Source of the DNA: Triplophysa rosa
Taxonomy: Eukaryota; Chordata; Actinopteri; Cypriniformes; Nemacheilidae
Direction: 5' to 3'
Assembly: GCF_024868665.1 (NCBI RefSeq)
Contig: NC_079895.1
Coordinates: forward strand, 23,956,848 to 24,020,847
Length of the DNA: 64,000 nt
Part shown: positions 61,701 to 64,000 of the stretch, one piece after another
How the letters are laid out: each line of letters starts with the position of its first letter
Numbering within the stretch: position 1 is the stretch's first letter
Notes under the pieces: generated by a model
Told to the model about the DNA's origin: nothing
Databases searched by the model: none
What the model saw: the letters and a program-made list of their open reading frames with translations, nothing else
Translations under genes and position numbers: made by a program

Positions 61701-64000
61701 TAGGTACTAAAATCAATTTTTAGTCAATTTCCCTGATAAACTCTTATTTAATCTCTTTGTTGTTACAGCACTTTTCTTCTGATGCCACATCTCACTTTTG
61801 TAATATATCGCATTCTCTGTATTCTTTTATACACCCCTCATTTTTCTCTCATTGTCTTGGCCATATAGTGAGTCCTCCGGGACCTCGAGGAGAGCGTGGT
61901 CCAATAGGAAATATTGGTCCTAAGGGTGAAAAAGGACAACAAGGTATCCCAGGTCCTCCTGCTTCTGAACAAACAGGTAAGTGAGAACATTAAATGAGTA
62001 GTTCACCTAATGACAACCATTCTAGCTCATCTTCGCCTTCATCCACAATTTCTTTATTTTAACAGTATGTTCAGTGTTGGTTGAACCATTTGTTTAAAAT
62101 TGTATGAGTATTTTGCAAATTTGTAACCAAATGCCATCACTGTTTTGATTGTTTACCCATAGTGGTTCCCTGGGCTGCAGAAGGACCAAAGGGACAAAAA
62201 GGAATCAAGGGTGAAGCTGGAGAAAGTGGCAATCCTGCCACCCAGCCTGGCCCAAATGGTTTTGATGGGCGGCCTGGACCCAGTGGACCACCGGGACCCA
62301 AGGGATCACGTGAGTGTGATAAAGCATGAAAGGGCATGCACCATCCCAACATGAGAAGTAATATAAAGAATATGAGATACAATTAGAAAATTGAAATTCA
62401 GTTGTTTATAGTGATTTGTGCTAAGGCAGTTTACAAGACTGACATATTTTATTGCTGATTTGATATATGACCACACTTAATGATTATTAATGTGATTGAT
62501 ACAGTGGAAGACTTTTTCAGAGGTCCACAAGGACCACGTGGACGTCCAGGAAGTACGGGAAGAAAGGGACCGAAAGGTATGATCATTTTGCTGCACCTGG
62601 TGATGATTACTGCTGGTGACATTTTTTTAATGCAGCTGTTTTATATCATCTGATCAGGTGACCATGGTTTGTGTGAATGCAGCACACAATCTGACTCTGG
62701 CCCTCCGGGCCCTCCTGGTGAGCTTGGTGACTATGGCATGGTAGGCGAGTGGGGTCAGCATGGTGATCAGGGAGATCCTGGACCAAGAGGCATCAATGGG
62801 ATGCCAGTAAGTAAACATGTCATCATCTCTGCTCTTGTCTCTTGCTTAGGTCACATGAGACAGTGAAGGGCAAAGTGGCTTTGTGCACTGTTGTGAGAGT
62901 ATCTTAAGGCATCACTCATTCACTGTCACTGACCACAGGGTTCTTATTATAAGTGAACATGAAAGAAATTAGTTAATAAAACATTATATATATACAGTAT
63001 ATAATACATTCACAATCTTTACAGGGTTTTCCTGGTGCTCGTGGGTTACCTGGACCCAAGGGGGGAAAAGGAAACCTGACTGTAGCTACAGAGAAAGGTC
63101 CAAAAGACAATAATAAACTAGAATAAAAAAACACACAGGAGGATGTATTTGAGAAGTTTTACTATTTTGCACATGCTTGTGATATGTAGGATCACCTGGA
63201 GACCCGGGGGACCCAGGTATCAGTGGTTACCCAGGAGAGCCTGGCAGAACTGGATATTTTGGAGAAGATGGTGCTCCTGGTTTTCAAGGTCCTCATGTAA
63301 GTCTCTCAAAAGGCAACAACTACGTGTAGAATTTATATATAATAACGTGAAACCATTCAAAAGTAAAGGGGTTTCATTTGTAGAAATGCTCTGATGCCAA
63401 ATAAACTAATCCGGGTACTGGTCCTCAATGTCTACATATACTTTGCCAGGGAGAAGGTCCAGTCGGTGAACCTGGAGAGAAGGGCTACCCAGGTAGGCCT
63501 GGTTCCTCTGGCCCACAAGGTCTTTTAGGGGAATCTGGTCAAGTTCTTGGAGCGATCAAAGGGATAAGGGGCCCTCCTGGAGATGAAGGAATAATTGGTC
63601 CAGATGGACATCCAGGGTTGCCTGGTGAATCAGGTGAGGATCTCTTCCACTCCTTTGGCAGTCTCTGACTGCATTTATTTTATCGTCAGTATTAATAATG
63701 AACACCATTTGCACGTCTCCAGCATTCTGATATTGCCTTGTTAGCTTTGTGTACATATTCTGTCGTACATGTGTGTTACAGGAGACTGCAGCTCAAGTGG
63801 AGGAGAGCAGTTGAACATTGCAGGTATTGTAGCTGGATTGGTGGTCAGCTTTGTTTTTTATACATAAAAGTCAAATATGTGTATGCAATGCAGCCAAATG
63901 ATGTCATATTTGTCTTTGATGTTGTAAGGTTGTATTGGAGATCACGGACGACCCGGAGAAACCGGAGTGCCTGGTGTTCCAGGATTGGATGGATTTCCTG
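20407..64000 (+). CDS. Type IV collagen alpha2-like chain, N-terminal part (24 exons, partial)
   Basis: Encodes a basement-membrane collagen chain (col4a2/col4a4/col4a6 clade) that assembles into heterotrimers in the ER and then into extracellular networks. Exons: 20407-20487, 50550-50684, 51496-51540, 54788-54904, 55062-55130, 55407-55442, 55574-55627, 55714-55749, 56118-56159, 56246-56314, 56433-56477, 60806-60859, 61384-61419, 61508-61552, 61652-61703, 61869-61976, 62163-62309, 62505-62576, 62658-62806, 63025-63097, 63190-63296, 63450-63633, 63782-63823, 63929-64000+. All join in one frame as Gly-X-Y with short interruptions. The first 14 exons are whole codons; later junctions often split a codon after its first base, as in known COL4 genes. 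The 7S block is closest to the alpha2 sequence I recall, but the helix is diverged and alpha6 fits parts equally well, so no symbol is given. Signal exon, rest of helix and NC1 lie outside. Confidence 0.93.
22837..22935 (-). CDS. Possible terminal exon of an unidentified membrane protein
   Basis: On the minus strand a good acceptor (CTTTATTTTTCTTTTCAG) is followed by 32 open codons: [18 protein letters not shown], then [14 protein letters not shown] and a TAA stop. The second half is hydrophobic enough for a C-terminal membrane segment. A minus-strand AATAAA lies about 540 bp downstream (22293-22298), fitting a 3' UTR. No upstream exons were found and the family is not recognised. If real, this gene is nested antisense in the collagen intron; it could also be chance. 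Confidence 0.3.
   Translation of the reverse strand, partial: AIHNFCKNDADMGYFGCWALLVYVIFSKSYLH
23291..23502 (-). mobile_element. Family A MITE fragment inside the LTR element
   Basis: It matches the complement of about 938-1145, including CTCATGGCTCTGAAAAGCG and GGTTCCAAAGCAATTG. Both terminal regions are missing, so it is a partial copy inserted in, or recombined with, the 5' LTR. Confidence 0.7.
23516..23629 (+). pseudogene. Gag-like fragment of a Gypsy retrotransposon
   Basis: The frame includes [11 protein letters not shown] and then [16 protein letters not shown] before a stop. This resembles the gag region common in cyprinid Gypsy elements. It is a relic only; the rest of gag is out of frame or lost. 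Confidence 0.5.
23877..24005 (+). repeat. 21-bp minisatellite in the retrotransposon (SPEPAAK)n
   Basis: About six imperfect copies of a 21-bp unit beginning TCTCCAGAGCCCGCT encode SPEPAAK-type heptads in the frame 23851-24186. It is a Pro-rich low-complexity segment of the retroelement's gag-like reading frame. Confidence 0.75.
25822..26257. mobile_element. Tc1/mariner-like MITE, decayed
   Basis: Begins TACAGTGGCGGAAAGAATTA, followed by AGAGACCATTTCAATTTT, a Tc1-type terminus at a TA. The other end is a decayed inverted match (GCTCTCTTAAATTTTTCT). No transposase frame is present. Confidence 0.5.
29559..29661. mobile_element. Small TTAA palindrome inside the hAT
   Basis: TTAA at 29555-29558 and 29662-29665 bound an inverted repeat whose arms contain CCCCCATTGACTTTCCATAG and its complement. 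The same insert occurs at 31285-31387 in the nested copy, so it entered the hAT family before both copies arose. Confidence 0.7.
29990..31650 (-). mobile_element. hAT element nested in its own family member, opposite orientation
   Basis: The ends CAGTGGTGGACAGTAAC and GAAGTTGTGTACTTCGTCCACCTCTG-type terminus match the outer element in reverse order. The 8-bp duplication TTAATTGG lies at 29982-29989 and 31651-31658 within the outer copy. The order of segments is A-B-A'-B', with A' and B' the complements of A and B. Confidence 0.9.
32791..32858. repeat. (TTTC)n microsatellite
   Basis: A nearly uninterrupted TTTC array on the + strand with one TTAT variant. It is an all-pyrimidine mirror-symmetric tract. 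Confidence 0.95.
34341..35035. mobile_element. hAT MITE, 695 bp
   Basis: The ends TAGGGCTGTCACGATTAT and ATAATCGTGACAGCCCTA are exact complements. The 8-bp duplication AATGCAAC lies at 34333-34340 and 35036-35043. Subterminal AATCG/CGATT words repeat. It is non-autonomous. The flanks (about 34038-34332 and 35044-35215) may themselves be an older repeat that it split. Confidence 0.9.
35256..36240. mobile_element. Mosaic of family A MITE copies and other repeat pieces
   Basis: A family A left end follows TTAA (35252-35255) and runs to about 35345. Next come a tRNA-like SINE head (GTGGCCTAACGGTTAGAGAC, near 35359), a CATACTATATAG-type element (about 35391-35760), and a second, longer family A copy (35905-36240). 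The order suggests successive insertions and deletions; individual junctions are not resolved. Confidence 0.55.
36241..36329 (+). mobile_element. SINE 3'-tail fragment
   Basis: Contains GAGGCCAAGTATGGTG and CTGCATTTAACCCATCC, the tail of a tRNA-derived fish SINE I recognise by eye. A SINE head occurs 850 bp upstream, so the two may once have been one element. Confidence 0.45.
36330..36500 (+). mobile_element. LTR fragment related to the solo LTR at 58786-59338
   Basis: Starts TGTCATGATTCTGCCTC and shares CTTGTGGCAGAGTCATGGCA and GTCTCTGTTCCCGCC with the complement of 59170-59338. The rest of the LTR is missing. Confidence 0.65.
36876..37051 (+). other. Exon-like open frame, unidentified
   Basis: An AG at 36874-36875 precedes 58 open codons (59 if read to the TAA at 37053-37055), including [18 protein letters not shown] and [15 protein letters not shown] consensus donor CCA|GTAAGT sits at 37051/37052. 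The product would be Lys/Glu-rich and helical. The acceptor lacks a good pyrimidine tract and no partner exons were found, so it may be chance or a transposon remnant. Confidence 0.2.
37711..37753. repeat. (AC)n microsatellite
   Basis: About 21 uninterrupted AC dinucleotides. Confidence 0.97.
39826..40170 (+). mobile_element. TTAA MITE (family B)
   Basis: Follows TTAA (39822-39825) with AGGAATAGTTCACCC. The mid-section has CCTACTATGGCAGT and the right half GAGTAAATGATGACAG. The terminal TTAA at the right is degraded. Confidence 0.7.
41363..42933. mobile_element. hAT-like element, left end deleted
   Basis: Flanked by TTCAAAAC at 41355-41362 and 42934-42941. The left end ACGTGCCTGCTGCAGACGC is complementary to TCTGCAGCAGGCACGT at 42822-42837, but 96 bp at the right (CACTGGCGATCG-type end in complement) have no left counterpart, so the left terminus seems lost. 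Another hAT is nested at 41445-42740. Confidence 0.65.
41445..42740. mobile_element. hAT-like element, innermost of three
   Basis: Starts CAGGGCTGGCTCC and ends GGAACCGGGCCTG, an imperfect inverted pair. An exact 8-bp duplication ACTTAACT lies at 41437-41444 and 42741-42748. The interior has no intact transposase frame. Confidence 0.75.
43740..44000. repeat. Interspersed repeat with short AC tail
   Basis: Contains GTGGGGACCAGTAAAATGTC and GAGGACATTTGGCCCTCAC, ending in (AC)n near 43985. I recognise this word set as a common fish interspersed repeat; class not assigned. Confidence 0.4.
45351..46551. mobile_element. TIR element, about 1.2 kb, interrupted
   Basis: The left end AGGTGCAGTTTGTAA is exactly complementary to the right end TTACAAACTGCACCT. 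GCCGCTAGAGGGCGC lies just inside the left end. A MITE is nested at 45411-45924. No transposase frame was seen. Confidence 0.55.
45411..45924. mobile_element. hAT MITE, 514 bp
   Basis: The ends TAGTGCTGCGCGGGT and ACCCACGCATCACTA are inverted relatives. An exact 8-bp duplication GTTCAAAA lies at 45403-45410 and 45925-45932. It carries an 85-bp segment (45823-45906) that recurs in inverted orientation at 49096-49180. Confidence 0.8.
46780..46950. repeat. Interspersed repeat fragment
   Basis: GGTACCAATATGTACATTTG followed by GGTACTAACATGCAC and AAGGGTGCCGCCCCAG is a degraded copy of a common cyprinid repeat with tandem GGTAC words. It explains much of the long minus-strand open frame here. Confidence 0.5.
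48006..48846. mobile_element. Non-autonomous PIF/Harbinger-like element
   Basis: The ends GGGCCCTATTTTCACG and GTACAATAGGGCCC are inverted. Words AAGCGCA and TGCGCC recur throughout. A Myb/SANT-like fragment is encoded inside, supporting the superfamily. The 3-bp target duplication is not clear. Confidence 0.6.
48310..48381 (+). pseudogene. Myb/SANT-like fragment of a Harbinger DNA-binding protein
   Basis: The frame reads [20 protein letters not shown], then IIYM. The FS-EET-LLV-EVKAR pattern matches the first helices of Myb-like proteins encoded by PIF/Harbinger elements and their domesticated relatives. The frame ends shortly after, so the domain is incomplete. Confidence 0.55.
50550..50684 (+). 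CDS. Collagen IV exon, 45 codons
   Basis: Fifteen Gly-X-Y units, from [16 protein letters not shown] to GAMGPKGSV. It starts the helical part of 7S. The acceptor is CCGTAG and the donor GTAAGT. Confidence 0.93.
50950..51246. mobile_element. hAT MITE, 297 bp
   Basis: The ends CAGTGGTTCTCAAACTTTTT and CCAGTTTGAGAACCACTG are inverted. The exact 8-bp duplication CCTTAAAC lies at 50942-50949 and 51247-51254. It sits in the intron between the second and third visible exons. Confidence 0.9.
51496..51540 (+). CDS. Collagen IV exon, 15 codons
   Basis: [15 protein letters not shown]. It aligns with the GVxGFxGxxGIP block of alpha2-like chains. Acceptor TTTAG, donor GTAAGT. Confidence 0.92.
51673..53489. 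mobile_element. CACTA (EnSpm)-like non-autonomous element
   Basis: Begins CACTAAAAACAGTTGGGTTA and ends CCCAACGTTTTTTAGAGTG, so both ends are CACT/AGTG type. TTGGGTTA and TAACCCAA words are reiterated in both subterminal regions. No clean 3-bp duplication and no transposase were found. A short minus-strand frame at 52710-53036 has no domain. Confidence 0.5.
53774..53929. mobile_element. Snapback MITE, near-perfect hairpin
   Basis: GGGATAATGTACAGGCAGCC pairs with GGCTGCCTGTATATTATCCC, and the pairing continues through TTATCGC-AAATAAGCCCC and AGTGTGAT to a short loop at GCTTTGC. The paired arms are about 75 bp each. Confidence 0.8.
54190..54545. repeat. CACATGTG-rich interrupted palindrome
   Basis: At least a dozen overlapping CACATGT/ACATGTG words lie in a larger inverted repeat (TTTTTGGAACATTTTG versus CAAAATGTTCCAAAAA). 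It is probably a foldback DNA element in the intron before the exon at 54788. Confidence 0.7.
54788..54904 (+). CDS. Collagen IV exon, 39 codons, glycosylation sequon
   Basis: Thirteen triplets: [20 protein letters not shown], then RGVSG...GFQ. The GCNGT motif with its cysteine and Asn-Gly-Thr sequon is conserved in several vertebrate alpha(IV) chains. Acceptor CTCAG, donor GTAAGT. Confidence 0.94.
55062..55130 (+). CDS. Collagen IV exon with non-helical interruption
   Basis: [12 protein letters not shown] followed by [11 protein letters not shown], an 11-residue break in Gly-X-Y. Alpha2 has a similar break here, rich in charged residues. The final Arg joins GD of the next exon to make RGD. 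Donor GTAAGA. Confidence 0.9.
55407..55442 (+). CDS. Collagen IV exon, 12 codons
   Basis: [12 protein letters not shown], four triplets. Acceptor TTACAG. The donor is TCT|GTAAAT, weaker than its neighbours, but the frame and triplet register support it. Confidence 0.85.
55574..55627 (+). CDS. Collagen IV exon, 18 codons
   Basis: [18 protein letters not shown]. The 54-bp size is typical of collagen exons. Acceptor TACAG, donor GTAGGT. Confidence 0.92.
55714..55749 (+). CDS. Collagen IV exon, 12 codons
   Basis: [12 protein letters not shown]. Acceptor TTCAG, donor AGG|GTAAAA. The intron before it is only 86 bp. Confidence 0.9.
56118..56159 (+). CDS. Collagen IV exon with short interruption
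   Basis: [14 protein letters not shown]. The STRIL stretch breaks the triplet pattern, as seen at the same place in alpha2-like chains. Acceptor CTACAG, donor GTAATG. Confidence 0.88.
56246..56314 (+). CDS. Collagen IV exon with long interruption and GC donor
   Basis: [10 protein letters not shown] followed by [13 protein letters not shown], a 13-residue Pro-rich break. GDVG.PGP is shared with alpha2 and alpha6. The donor is CAG|GCAAGA, a GC donor; no GT nearby keeps the frame. Confidence 0.85.
56433..56477 (+). CDS. Collagen IV exon, 15 codons
   Basis: [15 protein letters not shown]. Acceptor AACAG, donor GTATGT. The next exon is 4.3 kb away, across a transposon nest. Confidence 0.9.
58786..59338 (-). 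mobile_element. Solo LTR, 553 bp, minus orientation
   Basis: TGTCAGGG...CATGACA ends (TG...CA) with a 6-bp duplication ACTTAG (58780-58785 and 59339-59344). AATAAA is present on the minus strand near 58860. No internal retroelement sequence remains, so it is a solo LTR left by recombination. Related to 36330-36500. Confidence 0.85.
59351..59516. mobile_element. Harbinger-type MITE, 166 bp palindrome
   Basis: The ends GGCCCGGTTGCATAAAGCAC and GTGCTTTATGCAACCGGGCC are exact complements with a 3-bp duplication CTA (59348-59350, 59517-59519). Repeated CTTAAG words lie inside. It lies 6 bp past the solo LTR's duplication. Confidence 0.85.
60806..60859 (+). CDS. Collagen IV exon, 18 codons
   Basis: [18 protein letters not shown]. 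It begins without Gly, extending the break after GEPGTA. Acceptor TTCCAG, donor GTATGA. Confidence 0.85.
61384..61419 (+). CDS. Collagen IV exon, 12 codons
   Basis: [12 protein letters not shown]. The last Arg joins GD of the next exon, forming a second RGD. Acceptor TTTTAG, donor GTATAA. Confidence 0.88.
61508..61552 (+). CDS. Collagen IV exon, 15 codons
   Basis: [15 protein letters not shown], with Ser in place of a helical Gly (GQPSAPG), a one-residue lesion or natural interruption. Acceptor CTGTAG, donor GTTAGA. Confidence 0.85.
61652..61703 (+). CDS. Collagen IV exon with interruption
   Basis: [17 protein letters not shown] plus one base. From here several introns split codons after base one. 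Acceptor TTATAG, donor GTACTA. Confidence 0.85.
61869..61976 (+). CDS. Collagen IV exon, 36 codons
   Basis: Starts mid-codon: [17 protein letters not shown]..., ending [11 protein letters not shown], entering another break. Acceptor ATATAG, donor GTAAGT. Confidence 0.92.
62163..62309 (+). CDS. Collagen IV exon, 49 codons
   Basis: [40 protein letters not shown] and GPKGS are visible. The GNPA/GxPA break followed by PGPxGxxGxPGP matches the alpha2 arrangement. Acceptor CCATAG, donor C|GTGAGT. Confidence 0.92.
62505..62576 (+). CDS. Collagen IV exon, 24 codons
   Basis: [16 protein letters not shown], then STGRKGPK. The LEDFF break parallels a hydrophobic break (FLFG) in alpha2. Acceptor TACAG, donor GTATGA. 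Confidence 0.9.
62658..62806 (+). CDS. Collagen IV exon with paired cysteines
   Basis: [20 protein letters not shown] and then regular triplets to GINGMP. A Cys-x-Cys in this interruption is shared by alpha2, alpha4 and alpha6 chains and marks the alpha2-like clade. Acceptor ATCAG, donor GTAAGT. Confidence 0.93.
63025..63097 (+). CDS. Collagen IV exon with NLT sequon
   Basis: [16 protein letters not shown], then NLTVATEK. The non-helical NLTVATEK has a potential N-glycosylation site and sits where alpha2 and alpha4 have a similar break. The donor must be AAAG|GTCCAA, a poor site; without splicing the frame runs GPKDNNKLE to a stop at 63124-63126. Confidence 0.8.
63190..63296 (+). CDS. Collagen IV exon, 36 codons
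   Basis: [19 protein letters not shown] and on to GFQGPH. Acceptor ATGTAG, donor GTAAGT. Confidence 0.92.
63450..63633 (+). CDS. Collagen IV exon, 61 codons
   Basis: [20 protein letters not shown] ... [20 protein letters not shown] ... [14 protein letters not shown] is a short break. An internal AG|GTAGGC at 63492 is a decoy donor; the frame stays open through it. Donor GTGAGG. Confidence 0.9.
63782..63823 (+). CDS. Collagen IV exon, cysteine-bearing interruption
   Basis: [14 protein letters not shown] plus one base. With the next exon (GCIG) it gives two cysteines about 13 residues apart, as recalled for alpha2 (DCD...GCIGG). Acceptor TTACAG, donor GTATTG. Confidence 0.85.
63929..64000 (+). 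CDS. Collagen IV exon, cut by window end
   Basis: [20 protein letters not shown], continuing DGFP to the edge. Acceptor TGTAAG. The exon continues outside. Confidence 0.88.

Noticed and set aside
63488..63500. GTAGGC as a donor inside the exon 63450-63633
   Set aside because: The Gly-X-Y frame continues unbroken for another 47 codons to a better-placed GTGAGG.

Overview
The window looks like teleost, most likely cyprinid (zebrafish/carp-type), nuclear DNA. It is AT-rich, intron-dominated and saturated with cut-and-paste DNA transposons and MITEs of kinds common in cyprinid genomes: hAT elements with 8-bp target duplications, PIF/Harbinger pieces, TTAA-flanked MITEs and CACTA-like elements. 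Gypsy-type LTR remnants are also present. The organism call comes from recalled repeat families, not from a search.

I can support one protein-coding gene firmly: the 5' part of a type IV collagen chain on the + strand. Twenty-four exons are visible, from the N-terminal 7S cysteine exon (20407-20487) to an exon cut by the window end (63929-64000), about 1,870 coding nt or 623 codons. The 7S cysteine pattern, the GHPG...GCNGT block and the cysteine-bearing interruptions place it in the alpha2-like clade (col4a2/col4a4/col4a6). I could not choose safely within that clade. The signal-peptide exon and promoter are not visible, so bases 1-20406 are probably intron 1 or 5' flank. A 30-kb intron (20488-50549) separates the 7S exon from the first helix exon.

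Layout: 1-20406, no supported host gene, with TTAA MITEs, a hAT with a nested PIF/Harbinger-like element, and a hAT MITE. 20407-20487, 7S exon. 20488-50549, giant intron with a degenerate LTR retrotransposon, a hAT inserted into its own family member in opposite orientation, a hAT-in-hAT-in-MITE stack, and many MITEs. One possible minus-strand terminal coding exon (22837-22935) may belong to an unidentified nested gene. 50550-56477, ten helix exons with introns of 0.1-3.2 kb. 56478-60805, an intron filled largely by a four-level transposon nest. 60806-64000, thirteen further exons, dense Gly-X-Y coding with several interruptions.

I saw no bacterial-type operons, CRISPR arrays, rRNA genes or credible tRNA genes. 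The most notable observations are the precisely resolvable nested transposons, two RGD tripeptides formed exactly at exon junctions of the collagen, a probable GC-AG intron, and the candidate minus-strand exon.
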